From the NCBI GenBank assembly GCA_038147755.1, contig JAYQTS010000010.1, forward strand, positions 29,901 through 93,900: a stretch of 64,000 nucleotides of DNA. Direction: 5' to 3'. Of the stretch, positions 19,760 through 30,111 are shown piece by piece (within the stretch, counting starts at the first letter, position 1; every line of letters begins with the position of its first letter). The position numbers and the translations under genes were made by a program. This DNA is from UBA5951 sp012269555. GTDB lineage: Bacteria > Pseudomonadota > Alphaproteobacteria > Puniceispirillales > Puniceispirillaceae. The notes below the pieces were generated by a model. That model saw nothing but the letters and a program-made list of their open reading frames with translations. It was not told the DNA's origin and searched no databases.

Positions 19760-20649
19760 TTACAAAATAATTATCCACGAACTAAAAACAACTAAAATAG
19801 CACCTAACCAAGCTCCTAACACGGGCATTTTTTTTGTTTGAAACCAGACAAACGGTAGCATTAAAACAGGGCTTATGGCCACTAACATGGAAACCTTTGC
19901 TACCTGACCTGTTTCTAACGCTTTTAAAAATAAAGCAACCCCAAAACTTAGGCCAAAAAAACCATTTGCAACAATATGCCAGCCCACACTTAGTGGTGGG
20001 ATTTTCCATATCTTCGGTTTATCCTTTTCAAAAATTAACATTGCCCATAAGAACACTCCGGCTGCAACAACCCGTATCAGACTCGTTTGCAATGGGTCTG
20101 CCCCTGCTCCATGACTGGGCGTAAAAATAACACGCCAGCTGCTTGCCCAAGTGCTGCGAGCAAACCCGCAGAAACTCCTAACCAGAGAGGTGGTTTTGTA
20201 ACTTCCCAGTCATGAATATTCGTTTTTGGGCTTCCATAGACTACTGCCAGAGCGATTCCTAAAAATCCTATGACAATGGCAAATATAATCAAAAAAGTTA
20301 GTTCCTCATTTAGTATTAGCCAAGCAAGGAACGCCGCTAATGGTGCGTTTATAGCAAATAATACTCCTGTTCTCCGTGGTCCGATTCTTTCCATAGCGAT
20401 GAATAAAAAGAAGTCTCCTAGACCAATTCCAACAATACCCGATATTATAATCCATTTCCATTGACTGGATGCTAGTTCCCAATTATTTCCATTGAGCATT
20501 ATCATTACAACTAACAAGAGAGAAGCAACAATCATTCTCAATCTATTGAAATGAAGGGACCCATAATACAATGCTGGTTTATGTCCAAATAATTGTGATA
20601 AGACCCAACTAAAAGATGCAGCTAAAGCAAAAAATGCAGCGCTATCCAT
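19760..20649 (-). CDS. EamA/DMT-family transporter, frameshifted in assembly
   Basis: The N-terminal part (20077-20649) holds ALAASFSWVLSQLFGHKPALY and MERIGPRRTGVLFAINAPLAAF; the C-terminal part (19760-20092) continues the second repeat. Adding one base to the C4 run at 20101-20104 joins them through MEQGADPLQTSLIRVVAAG, giving one ten-helix protein of about 296 residues. First gene of the three-transporter cluster on the minus strand. Substrate unknown. Confidence 0.82.
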
Positions 20650-20828
20650 AATAAAAATATATAACCATGACTTTGTATATTTTCTTTGTGCTATTCATTT
20701 TTATATTAAAGTTGCTCAACTATTAAAATATTTGTTACGAAAGACTATGAGCACTTTATACACATAAAACAAAACCTTATTTATTTTTTTATCTAGAAAA
20801 AATATAAAATCTCTTTGTTTTGAGCGTT

Positions 20829-21359
20829 CTAATTTCTTGGAGCATGTTTTGCTAGAATGCGTTGCAATGTACGACGATGCATTTTGAGCCGTCTCGCTGT
20901 TTCGGATACATTTCTATTACATTGCTCAAAAATGCGTTGAATATGCTCCCATCTCACCCTGTCTGCTGACATAGGATCATCAGGCGGTGGTGGTAGAGGT
21001 TTTTCATAATCCACAAGTGCATTTTTAATTTGCTCAGCACTTGCCGGTTTCGGAAGATAGTCGATCGCCCCGACTTTCATAGCCGCTACCGCTGTTGCAA
21101 TGTTTCCAAATCCAGTAAGCATTATCGCCCTGCATTTGGGGTTGCTAGATGAGAGTTTTTTTACAATAGAAAGTCCACTTCCATCTGCTAATTTTAAATC
21201 AAGAACAGCGGTATCAAAGATTATTTTTTCAATTATTTCTTCTGCTTCTTCTATTGATGATACTGCTGTTACCTCAAATCCAAAAGACTCCATAGATTTT
21301 GATAGTCTTCTTAAAAGAATTTCATCATCATCTAAGATTAGTAATTTACCTAAGTTCAT
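20829..21359 (-). CDS. regA: redox response regulator RegA/PrrA/ActR
   Basis: Global redox-responsive regulator of alphaproteobacteria that controls respiration, carbon and nitrogen fixation and photosystem genes. It has 176 residues. The receiver domain has the acidic pair in LILDDDE and the phosphoacceptor Asp54 in TAVLDLKLADG, with Lys in DYLPKPA. The four-proline linker EKPLPPPPDDP is diagnostic. The Fis-type helix-turn-helix NVSETARRLKMHRRTLQRIL ends the protein. It lies 5 bp downstream of regB. Confidence 0.95.
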   Translation of the reverse strand: MNLGKLLILDDDEILLRRLSKSMESFGFEVTAVSSIEEAEEIIEKIIFDTAVLDLKLADGSGLSIVKKLSSSNPKCRAIMLTGFGNIATAVAAMKVGAIDYLPKPASAEQIKNALVDYEKPLPPPPDDPMSADRVRWEHIQRIFEQCNRNVSETARRLKMHRRTLQRILAKHAPRN

Positions 21360-21364
21360 TTTTA

Positions 21365-22648
21365 TTACACCAAACTTTCAATAGGGATTTTAATTTTTAC
21401 CGATGCACCATTTGGCTTTCTATTTTGGAAAATAGTTGTCCCATTTAATTGTCTTATAAATGACTGAACCAAAAATAATCCAAGTCCCCTATGACCCTCT
21501 TGCCCTAAACGAGAGCTATTTTCTGGTTGCCCTATATTTGACAAAATGGAAGAAGGATATCCCATTCCATCATCTATCACATTTATATAAATCGATTCAT
21601 GATCCCATGAAATAACCAAAGTAATTTTTGTTTCTGCAAAATCATTTGCATTTTCAAGTATTGCCTCTAATGCATAACTTAGCTCAGGTATCTGAGCAAT
21701 TTCTGGCTGGTTTTTATCTGAACTATTTTCAACTTTCCATTCAATTTGAACCTTAAAAGAGGAGATTGTATTAGCAACCATTTTTTGAATAGCCAGTCCT
21801 AAAGGCATTAAAATATCAAGCTCTCTACTGGTTTTCATCGCGTCGGAGTCAAGTTCTGACAAAATAATCTGACATCGTTCAACTTCTGCTTTTAACAGCA
21901 ATAAATCCTCTTTCTGAATAGAGTTTAATTTTAGCTGTGTCATTAAATCATCGCTGATCAGCCTAATTGTTGTTAATGGTGAGCCAAGCTTATGAGCTGC
22001 TGCTGTTGCTAAAGATCCTAATGCAATAACTTGTCTCTCGGAAGCGAGCATCAACCTTGTCTGCCCAAGCATTTCAGATATTCTTTTACTTTTTTGTGCT
22101 AACCAAAAAACATAATAAGCCATAAAAATGGCAGATATCACTAATGCAATCCACAATCCAAATTGGTATAAGGGTGGAACCACGAACCCTTGATAAGACC
22201 ATGGTAATGGCAAATGATAAATGCTAAGAATACTAGCGCAAATTGTAACAATAATTACAAGGGTAATAGTTGAAAATACGTCTAAAATTGCTGCAGACAC
22301 AGCAACAGGTGCAAGAAATAATATTGAAAATGGATTTAGTAGCCCACCAGCAAAATATAACAGAGCCGCAAGTTGAGTAACATCAAATATTAAAACAAAA
22401 AGGACAGATAGTCGTGATAATTGTACTGCATTTTTATTTAGCCATGACTGCCACAGATTTAAAATTATGCCAATTGCAATAATAGTCAAAAGAGGAATTA
22501 ATGGAAGCAAAAACCCTAATGCAAAATGAACTATGAGTACAGTTGTTAATTGCCCTGAAAGAGCTATCCAACGAATGAAAATACTAACTCTTGGGTCAAT
22601 AAGACTGTATTCGGTTTCAAAAGCTGGTAGAAAATGACGGTCAATCAT
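21365..22648 (-). CDS. regB: redox sensor histidine kinase RegB/PrrB/ActS
   Basis: Membrane sensor kinase of 427 residues with six predicted membrane helices in residues 25-185. The ubiquinone-sensing heptapeptide GGLLNPF is at 101-107. The H-box is AAAHKLGSPLTTI with phosphorylated His219, and a cysteine in VERCQ at 259 sits 40 residues later, the same spacing as the redox-active Cys265 from His225 in Rhodobacter RegB. The ATPase domain has ENANDF and GHRGLGLFL. Its ATG shares one base with the gyrB stop (TAATG), so it is coupled to gyrB rather than to the usual senC neighbour. Confidence 0.94.
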   Translation of the reverse strand: MIDRHFLPAFETEYSLIDPRVSIFIRWIALSGQLTTVLIVHFALGFLLPLIPLLTIIAIGIILNLWQSWLNKNAVQLSRLSVLFVLIFDVTQLAALLYFAGGLLNPFSILFLAPVAVSAAILDVFSTITLVIIVTICASILSIYHLPLPWSYQGFVVPPLYQFGLWIALVISAIFMAYYVFWLAQKSKRISEMLGQTRLMLASERQVIALGSLATAAAHKLGSPLTTIRLISDDLMTQLKLNSIQKEDLLLLKAEVERCQIILSELDSDAMKTSRELDILMPLGLAIQKMVANTISSFKVQIEWKVENSSDKNQPEIAQIPELSYALEAILENANDFAETKITLVISWDHESIYINVIDDGMGYPSSILSNIGQPENSSRLGQEGHRGLGLFLVQSFIRQLNGTTIFQNRKPNGASVKIKIPIESLV

Positions 22649-25076
22649 TAGATATCCAGATTAGACACTTTTAGAGCATTTTCCTGAATAAAATTTCTTC
22701 TTTCTTCAACAGCTTCACCCATCAAAGTTTGAAATGCATTATCGGCATCATCAAAATCACCAATCTGAACCTGAAGAAGGGTACGATTATCCGGGTCAAG
22801 CGTTGTCTCCCAAAGTTGGTCAGGATTCATCTCACCAAGCCCCTTATATCTTGCAATTTGAGCTCCCTTTTTACCCATCGATACAATATATTCACTCAAT
22901 TGACATGGTCCATTCATTTCAATATCTACATTTTGGTTAATAAACTTAACAGGTTTTTCAAACACTTCTTGCAATTCAGCTGTAAGTTTATCTAGTTCTC
23001 GCGCTTCAGCTGTATTCACCAGCCTAGAGTCAATTTTATGAACTTCTTTAATACCTCGCAGCATACGCTCAATTAGTAAGGCCGACCCTGATGCATCTTT
23101 GACAACGCTCGCCTGCCAACCTCTTTCTAACGCTGGCGTTAATTGGTCCAATCTTCGGGCTAGGTAAGATGCTGCATCCCCGTTATTAAGCATATTTTGA
23201 TTTAAAATGCCTATGATAGCTGCTTGCTCTAGCACATCTCTGTTTCCTACAATACGCATTAAAGCATCAATCAAACGCTGCGTTCTAGCGGCTTTACTTG
23301 CCAGAATTTGCAAATCCGTATTTTTTATCTGCATACCTGTTTCTGTTTGTAAAGTGGCCCCTTTTAAACCAGCCTCTATGAGGTATTCATCGAGAGCGCG
23401 CTGGTCTTTTAGATACACCTCAGACTGACCTCTTTTAGCTCTAAAAAGCGGTGGTTGTGCGATGTATAAGTAACCTGCATCGATAAGGGGTCTCATATGT
23501 CTAAAAAGAATGTTAACAAGAGTGTTCGTATGTGACTTCCGTCAACATCCGCATCGCTCATAATAATTATTTTGTGATAACGAGCTTTTTCAATATTGAT
23601 ATCTGCGTTTCCAACCCCAGCACCAATAGCGGTAATCAATGTGCCAATTTCATTAGAAGATAGCATTTTATCCATTCTAGCACGTTCAACGTTTAAGATT
23701 TTACCACGTAATGGCAAAATAGCTTGATTTCCTCTATCTCGGCCCTGTTTAGCAGAACCACCAGCAGAATCACCCTCCACTAAAAATAATTCTGCGAGAG
23801 AGGGATCTCGTTGCTGACAATCCGCTAGTTTTCCAGGGAGGCTTGCAATGTCTAATACTCCTTTTCTTCGAGTAAATTCTCTCGCTTTTCTAGCAGCTTC
23901 TCTCGCTGCTGCTGCCTCATAGGCTTTACTCACGATTTTTTTTGCTTCGGTAGGATTTTCTTCAAACCACTGACTGAGCAACTCACCCATACTGGCCTCA
24001 ACAATTGGCCTTACTTCTGATGATACTAGCTTATCTTTTGTTTGGGAGGAGAATTTAGGGTCAGGTACTTTTACTGAAATAATAGCCGTCAAACCTTCTC
24101 TAGCGTCTTCTCCTGTAAGCTGAACTTTTTCCTTTTTAGCAATTCCTGTTTGCACTGCATATTGATTTACTACGCGAGTTAGAGCTGCTCGAAAACCGGC
24201 AAGGTGGGTTCCACCATCTCTTTGGGGTATATTATTAGTGAAACAAAGTGTGTTTTCATAAAAGGAGTCCGTCCAAGCAAGTGCAAACTCTACAACAACA
24301 TCTTCTTTTTCAGTTTCCAGATGTAATGTATCGTGAAGAGCAGATTGTGAACGGTTTAACCAATCAACAAACGCTTTTAGACCTCCATCAAAATAAAATT
24401 CGCTTTTCTTTTCCTCTACATTTCTTCTATCTATAAGCTGGATTCGAACTCCAGAATTCAAGAATGCTAATTCACGTAATCTGCGCTCAAGCGTATTAAA
24501 ATCAAAATTGATATTTGAAAAAATCTCATCTGATGGCATGAATTTAATCTGAGTTCCTGCTTCTCCATTGGCAGGTCCCATTTCCTTCAACCGGTTTTCC
24601 GCTTCTCCTTTTCGAAAAACCATATGATGTTTTTTTTCGTTACGCCAAATTGTAAGTTCTAACCATTCTGATAGTGCATTTACAACAGACACCCCAACTC
24701 CGTGCAATCCACCTGATACTTTATAGGCATTATTGTCAAATTTTCCCCCAGCATGGAGTTGGGTCATAATTACTTCTGCTGCTGAAATGCCCTCTTCTGA
24801 GTGTATTTCAATTGGGATCCCGCGGCCGTTATCAGATACACTAACGGAACCGTCTCCATTTAATTGTACCTTTACAATATCACAGTGCCCTGCGAGAGCC
24901 TCATCAACAGCATTGTCAACGACCTCATAAACCATGTGATGCAAACCAGAGCCATCATCTGTGTCACCAATATACATACCAGGACGTTTGCGAACGGCAT
25001 CAAGACCTCGCAAAACTTTTATTGAGTCAGCACCATACTCCTCTTTATTAATTTGATCATTTTCCAATTCTGACAT
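22648..25076 (-). CDS. gyrB: DNA gyrase subunit B, frameshifted in assembly
   Basis: ATPase subunit of gyrase, which introduces negative supercoils. The first frame (23493-25076) has the GHKL ATPase region GLHHMVYEVVDNAVDEALAG, and the TOPRIM motifs LVEGDSAGGSAKQGRDR and DADVDGSHIRTLLLTFF. The second (22648-23496) continues with MRPLIDAGYLYIAQPPLFRAK and the C-terminal YKGLGEMNPDQLWETTLDP. Restoring one base to the A5 run at 23513-23517 gives TFFFRHMRPLIDAGYLYIAQ and a normal protein of about 809 residues. An essential gene, so a sequencing error is by far the likeliest cause. It lies between recF and regB. Confidence 0.95.
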
Positions 25077-25109
25077 AACTTCTAAATCCTTGAATGCACT
25101 GTTGCTTCA

Positions 25110-26288
25110 CTAATAACTTATAATACCATCATTCACATAAAAATACTGTGCTTTTGATTTTAGAGAATCAAAACTATTTTCATCACTACCACTGTACCAA
25201 ACCTGCCCCGAAAAATTTTTGCATGCGTCAAATAGAGCATCTCTCCTCCATGGATCTAATAGTGCCGCTACATCGTCTAATAATAACAATGGTGGTTTTT
25301 CTAATCTAGTGGATTGCAAGTGTGCATGTGCTAAAATAAAAGTTATAAGAAGAGCTTTCTGTTCTCCTGTTGACGCTTCATTTGCAAACTGTTTCTTTTG
25401 ACTGTGAGTTACAAGCAAATCTGTAATATGCGGTCCCATGATTGAACTATTATTTGCTTCACGATTTTTCTTTGCATTTTGCTTTATGATATCCTCTATT
25501 TCAGACGCTGGAATCCGATTTAATAATTCAGTACCTCCTCCAACTAATTGAGCTGAGAATTTTGGAAATTCTGTTTGCATATTTTGTACAGTACGATTTA
25601 TATCCTCAATGAGAGCGTTACGGGTAGCCATAATAGCAACACCTGTCTCTGCTAATTGAGTTTCATTTAAACTATACCAAATAGGATCCTTAACCTCATT
25701 TGCTAACATTCGGTTTCGTTCACGATAGGATTTTAAAAATCGCAATAACCTACCAGAATGGGCTGGATCGAAAGAAATTGCTAACCTATCAATGAAAAGT
25801 CGTCTTGTTTTTGGACTATCTAAAAACAGTCCATCCATTTGAGGTGTAAGCCAGGAAATTGAACAAATTTTTGCAAGCATTTCTTGTGTTTCAGTCTCTT
25901 GATTAATTTTAACTATCCTACGATTACTCTCCTCAGATATTCCGGTGCCAATCTGCCAACACTTGTCATTTGTAATTAAATCCGCATAAACTGCCCATTT
26001 CCTTTGATTTTGCATGGGTTTATTTAAATCTTTGTATGAAAAATCATCTGTATTGGCACGCCTTAATCCTCGGCCTGGTGCTAGTAAAGAAATAGCCTCC
26101 ATTAAGTTTGTTTTACCAGTGCCATTCTTACCTATAAGAACAACTGGTTCATTTTGAATTTCAAAATTAACTTCTCTATAGTTACGAAAATTTAGTAAGC
26201 GAATTTTTCTAAGCCAGTGACTAATCCCTTTATCTATCATCTTTGAGTTGGATAGTGAAACACAGTACGCATTGGATGTTAAAGCCAT
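25110..26288 (-). CDS. recF: DNA replication and repair protein RecF
   Basis: SMC-like ATPase that loads RecA with RecOR at gaps. It has 392 residues. IRLLNFRNYREVNFEI precedes Walker A GKNGTGKT at 53-60, STGEQKALLITFILAHA is the signature motif, and PLLLLDDVAALLD is Walker B. The first in-frame ATG is at 26288; Met17 (26240) would give a more usual RecF N-terminus, and I cannot choose between them. It follows dnaN by 11 bp and precedes gyrB by 33 bp. Confidence 0.95.
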   Translation of the reverse strand: MALTSNAYCVSLSNSKMIDKGISHWLRKIRLLNFRNYREVNFEIQNEPVVLIGKNGTGKTNLMEAISLLAPGRGLRRANTDDFSYKDLNKPMQNQRKWAVYADLITNDKCWQIGTGISEESNRRIVKINQETETQEMLAKICSISWLTPQMDGLFLDSPKTRRLFIDRLAISFDPAHSGRLLRFLKSYRERNRMLANEVKDPIWYSLNETQLAETGVAIMATRNALIEDINRTVQNMQTEFPKFSAQLVGGGTELLNRIPASEIEDIIKQNAKKNREANNSSIMGPHITDLLVTHSQKKQFANEASTGEQKALLITFILAHAHLQSTRLEKPPLLLLDDVAALLDPWRRDALFDACKNFSGQVWYSGSDENSFDSLKSKAQYFYVNDGIISY

Positions 26289-26299
26289 AAAAATAGTTA

Positions 26300-27402
26300 C
26301 TACACTCTCATAGGCATCAAAACAAAAATGTTTGCTTCATCTTCAGGGTCACGAAGTAGACTTGGAGACCCTGAGTCAATAAGCTCTATTGCTATAGTTT
26401 CGCCCTTTATCTGAGTTAAAATGTCCATCAGATATTTAGCATTAAAACCAATATCAATAGAGTCTCCATCATAACTTATTTCAAGAGACTCGGTGGCGCT
26501 TGAAGCATCTGGATTAGTCGCGGATAATACCAGTTGATTATTTTCTATATTTAATTTTATAGCGCGTGACTTATCAGAGGCTATTGTTGACACACGATCC
26601 ACAGCTGCACTCAATAAATTTACACTTACAGATATTATCTTATCATTACCTTTCGGAATAACTCGCTTATACTCAGGAAAAGTTCCGTCAATCAATTTTG
26701 TTGTAAGCCTTACATCTCCAACGCTAAATTCAGCTCTAGTTTCTGACAATTTCACTTCTACTTCTTGTGGCTCATCATCCAAAAGTTTTCTTAGTTCTGA
26801 AACCGCTTTACGCGGTATTATTATCGCGGGCATACTTTCTGAGCCAGAGGGTGGCTTCATTTGTGATAATGCGAGCCTGTGACCGTCTGTTGCTACAGCA
26901 GTTAAATTTGTTGTGTCCGAGAAATGAAGATAAATTCCATTAAGATAATATCTAGTTTCTTCCATAGATACCGCAAACTTAGTTGTATCAATAAGATTTC
27001 TTAAATCTGGTGTTGTGATTGAAAAACTTACTGGCATGTCTGAGCTGTTTATTGCTGGAAAATCTTCTATTGGTAATGTCGGCAAATTAAAACTTGACCT
27101 ACCCGCGCTTATGTGTGCGTGACCATCTGCCACATGAAATTGAACCTCTGCACCTTCTGGTAATTTTTTACAATCTCAAATAATAGATGAGCAGGTATTG
27201 TTGTTGCGCCCTCACTCGAAATCGAACATGGAGTTGTAGTGATAATATCCATATCCATATCAGTCGCTGTAAGCGACAGTTTTTCAGATGCTGCATGCAA
27301 AACAACATTAGATAAAATAGGAATTGTATTCCGACGTTCAACCACAGAATTGATGTGACTTAATGGTCGCAGTAAATTCATTCGATCGATTGCTAATTTC
27401 AT
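26300..27402 (-). CDS. dnaN: DNA polymerase III sliding clamp (beta subunit), frameshifted in assembly
   Basis: Processivity clamp. The start is set at 27402 (MKLAIDRMNLLRPLSHINSV) because a strong GGAGG Shine-Dalgarno lies just upstream; the frame is open further upstream but without such a site. The frame breaks near 27167. Adding one base to the T6 run at 27164-27169 gives IVKKLPEGAEVQFHVADGHAHISAG and joins the two parts into about 368 residues. The second clamp domain (FAVSMEETRYYLNGIYLH) and the C-terminal VLMPMRV, which forms the partner-binding end, are intact. Standard dnaA-dnaN-recF order. Confidence 0.95.
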
Positions 27403-27519
27403 TTTTACCTCCACCAGAAGGAACAGGTGATTTTTCCTATTCTGACATACAAAATGTTGTATGCCAATCCTTTTAAGCAACAACATGTCGCAACTTTATC
27501 GAAGGTCAATAGCACTCAA

Positions 27520-28986
27520 TTAATTATCAGATAATAACGAACGCAATAGTTCAACATCATCACTCATTTCACTGTCATGAACAAGTAACTCTTCTACCTT
27601 TTTAACAGCATGCATAATGGTGGTATGGTCTCTTCCACCAAACTTTCTGCCAATTTCAGGATATGATGATGTTGTTAAATTTTTTGCCAAATACATAGCA
27701 ATTTGGCGGGGTCTTGCAATAGACCTGGCTCGTCTTGCTGAAAACATATCTGAGGTCCGAATAGAAAAATGCTTTGATACCTGTTTTTGTATATCGTCAA
27801 TCGTCACACGGCGACTAGAGGCTCTTATAAGGTCAGACAATGTTTCACGTGCCATTTCAACTGTGATTGTTCTCCCAACAAGGCTGGCGTGAGCGACAAT
27901 CCTATTGAAGGCTCCTTCTAATTCACGAATATTACTAGTAATTTTATGCGCCAAAAACTCAAGTACTGCATCTGGCACACTTACAGCAACAGAATCTCTT
28001 TTAGAAATTAAAATCCCTAAACGTAGCTCATAAGTGGTGGCATGAATATCAGCTACCATTCCCCATCCCAACCTACTTCGAAGACGTTCTTCCATACCCG
28101 ATAAATCTGTTGGTGACTTATCAGCAGACAATACCACTTGTTTCCCGTCATCTACCAGTGCATTAAATGTGTGAAAAAATTCTTCTTGTGTAGATTCTTT
28201 GCCTGAAATAAATTGCACGTCATCTATCATCAATACGTCTACAGAGCGAAATTGTTCTTTAAAAGTCATTGTATCCTTGTGTCTTAGTGCCTGAATAAAC
28301 CGATACATAAATTTTTCAGCTGAAAGATACATCACTTTTCGGTTTGGCTGGCGGGAATTAATCTCCCAAGCTATTGCATGCATTAAATGTGTCTTACCAA
28401 GGCCCACACCACTATATAAGAATAAGGGGTTAAAAGCGGCAGTTGCACTCTCAACAACACGTCTAGCAGCGGCGAAAGCTAACTCATTTGGCTTTCCAAC
28501 GAAAAAATTTGAAAATGTAAAACGAGGATCCAAACCATGTGTAGAAGATACCGCTTTCCTACTTAGCTCTTTATCTTTCATTTCAGTAATTCGTGGGGCC
28601 CTTCCCGACGGAGCATCACTTATATTCATCAAATTTGAAAGTTCATTCCAATTTATTTCGAGAGCCGAAACAGGCACCGACAGACTTTTAGCAATGAGCC
28701 TTAATTTGTCGGAATAGTGCGATTTCACTCTGTCGCATACAAGCTTGCTAGATGCACTAAGATGGATTACTCCATCTTTCAAGTCCTCAAATTCGAGAGG
28801 TTTAATCCAGCTCCGCCATGCTGTTTCGCCAATATCCTTTCTGATTTGTAAACTTATTACGTTCCAAACCTCCTCTTTTTTTTCAGATTCATTTTTACTA
28901 ATAGAATTAATCCGAAAATTTTTTTCTTGAGATACGTTTTCTACGTCAGTTTGAGATATGTCTTCGTTATGAGATTCTTTTTCCAA
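27520..28986 (-). CDS. dnaA: chromosomal replication initiator DnaA
   Basis: Replication initiator ATPase, 488 residues. Domain I (about 40-115) starts EVWNVISLQIRKDIGETAWRSW. Domain III has Walker A SGVGLGKTHLMHA and Walker B DVLMIDDVQF; the arginine-finger region is SGMEERLRSRLGWGM. Domain IV ends with GGRDHTTIMHAVKKVEEL, the signature that reads DnaA boxes. The first 35 residues are an acidic extension. dnaN follows after 117 bp counted to its corrected start. Confidence 0.97.
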   Translation of the reverse strand: MEKESHNEDISQTDVENVSQEKNFRINSISKNESEKKEEVWNVISLQIRKDIGETAWRSWIKPLEFEDLKDGVIHLSASSKLVCDRVKSHYSDKLRLIAKSLSVPVSALEINWNELSNLMNISDAPSGRAPRITEMKDKELSRKAVSSTHGLDPRFTFSNFFVGKPNELAFAAARRVVESATAAFNPLFLYSGVGLGKTHLMHAIAWEINSRQPNRKVMYLSAEKFMYRFIQALRHKDTMTFKEQFRSVDVLMIDDVQFISGKESTQEEFFHTFNALVDDGKQVVLSADKSPTDLSGMEERLRSRLGWGMVADIHATTYELRLGILISKRDSVAVSVPDAVLEFLAHKITSNIRELEGAFNRIVAHASLVGRTITVEMARETLSDLIRASSRRVTIDDIQKQVSKHFSIRTSDMFSARRARSIARPRQIAMYLAKNLTTSSYPEIGRKFGGRDHTTIMHAVKKVEELLVHDSEMSDDVELLRSLLSDN

Positions 28987-29300
28987 GGGATATTCCTGAC
29001 ACGATATTTGATATATTAATTATGATACAAACCCAACCAACAGATTAGAGAAGAATACCCATTTTACAAACTTTTGATCAAGCTAGATTCTTTAACAAAA
29101 AGGCAAATTAATTAATAAAAATTAAAATAAACAGCTTGACATCTGTTTATCCATTTTTTGAGAAAATTTTGGTTTTTTAAAAGATTCAATCTGTTAGAAA
29201 ATCGAATCAGTTTTATAATAAAAAAGTAGGTTTAAAAAGAGAGGATTGACTCCCCCCATTTATAAATACTGATAAGATTTATTTTAATGGAAAACTGTTT
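28987..29300. promoter_or_regulatory. dnaA upstream region with probable promoter
   Basis: About 300 bp between rpsT (corrected stop) and dnaA. On the minus strand TTGATC, 18 bp, then TATTCT forms a plausible sigma-70 promoter about 80-110 bp before dnaA. The rpsT terminator lies at its upstream end. I found no perfect TTATNCACA box on either strand here, only TTTATCCAT near 29143, so I do not call an origin. The rest is plain AT-rich sequence. Confidence 0.35.
29234..29257 (-). terminator. intrinsic terminator after rpsT
   Basis: On the minus strand a 7-bp stem (29251-29257 with 29239-29245, G-C rich with two G-U pairs) encloses a 5-nt loop and is followed directly by five T. It sits about 44 nt beyond the corrected rpsT stop, where a terminator is expected. 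Confidence 0.6.
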
Positions 29301-29575
29301 TTAAGCGGCGCTAACCGAAAGTTTTTTAACACTTGCGGCGAGTCGGGATATTTTTCTTGATGCTGTCTTTTTGTGTAAGACACCTTTGCTAACTCCCGCA
29401 TTATCTCTGGTTGAGCTAATCTTAGTGCATCTTTAGCACCATCGGCGTCTCCAACTCCGACCGCAGCTTCAACTTTTTTTATAAAAGTCCGAATTCGACT
29501 TATTCTTGCCCTATTTATTTCTGCTCTAGCTAAATTTCGTCGAATTCTTTTTTTTGCTGACTTATGGTTTGCCAT
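29301..29575 (-). CDS. rpsT: 30S ribosomal protein S20, frameshifted in assembly
   Basis: Primary 16S rRNA-binding protein. The N-terminus MANHKSAKKRIRRNLARAEI and the middle AKDALRLAQPEIMRELAK are typical. The raw frame then runs out of family sequence and stops at 29279. Adding one base at the CC of 29383-29384 gives GVLHKKTASRKISRLAASVK, a textbook S20 C-terminus, with the stop at 29301 and about 91 residues. It is transcribed ahead of dnaA, the usual alphaproteobacterial arrangement, and has its own promoter. Confidence 0.93.
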
Positions 29576-29608
29576 AATTAACCCTTATAACCCATAAAAC
29601 TAGCATGG

Positions 29609-29638
29609 TGTATACGGCTGAAATATTAGGTAAGTCAA
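29609..29638 (-). promoter_or_regulatory. probable sigma-70 promoter of rpsT
   Basis: On the minus strand TTGACT (29633-29638), an 18-bp spacer and TATACA (29609-29614) lie about 35-60 bp before the rpsT ATG. Spacing and sequence match the sigma-70 consensus well. Confidence 0.55.
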
Positions 29639-29673
29639 GCTGTAATTACCTTTTTTTCTAATAATTTTTAGAT

Positions 29674-30072
29674 TTATGGGGTTGTTAAAGGAGTAATGCT
29701 TAATCTCCAAATTAAACCTTTCAGATTGTTAGAGGATATGAACTCAAATTTTTCTTCTCCCCTATGATATTGTTTTCCAGATATTTTCCAACCGAGTTGT
29801 GGCATGACCTCACTATAAAATTTCTCGATTGATTCTCTACTATCATTCGATGTAGCTATCAAGATAATTATACGACCAGATGGAGAGTCAAAACCAAAAC
29901 TTAATTTTGGTTCTATTTTCATTGAGTTCATTACTGGGATATCGTCGATAAAGTTTAGTCTAACATTTTCATCACATAACGAACTTTTTGTGCAAATGAA
30001 CAATAGTGACATTGCAACAATGATAGCTTCATATCTAAAAGAAAGTATCTTACTGTATTTCGAGTAATTCAT
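29674..30072 (-). CDS. secreted hypothetical protein beside mutM
   Basis: Protein of 132 residues with a signal peptide or anchor (hydrophobic stretch EAIIVAMSLLFICTK at about 14-28). The remainder contains DDIPVMNSM, FDSPSGRIIILIA, and IEKFYSEVMPQLGWKI. I do not recognise an enzyme motif. Alphaproteobacteria often have a small secreted protein of this general build (GRI...FYxxxLPQLGW) next to mutM, so it is probably a conserved gene of unknown function. It starts 39 bp downstream of mutM. Confidence 0.7.
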   Translation of the reverse strand: MNYSKYSKILSFRYEAIIVAMSLLFICTKSSLCDENVRLNFIDDIPVMNSMKIEPKLSFGFDSPSGRIIILIATSNDSRESIEKFYSEVMPQLGWKISGKQYHRGEEKFEFISSNNLKGLIWRLSITPLTTP

Positions 30073-30111
30073 TTCTCATGTCCTATTTTGAAAAAATTAT
30101 CGTAACACGAA

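Noticed and set aside
22648..25076. gyrB as two separate genes
   Set aside because: The break lies in the middle of the conserved HIRTLLLTFF...MRPLIDAGY stretch and one added base in a homopolymer restores it.
28987..29300. Possible replication origin between rpsT and dnaA
   Set aside because: No perfect DnaA box and no repeated near-matches on either strand; AT-richness alone is uninformative in this genome.
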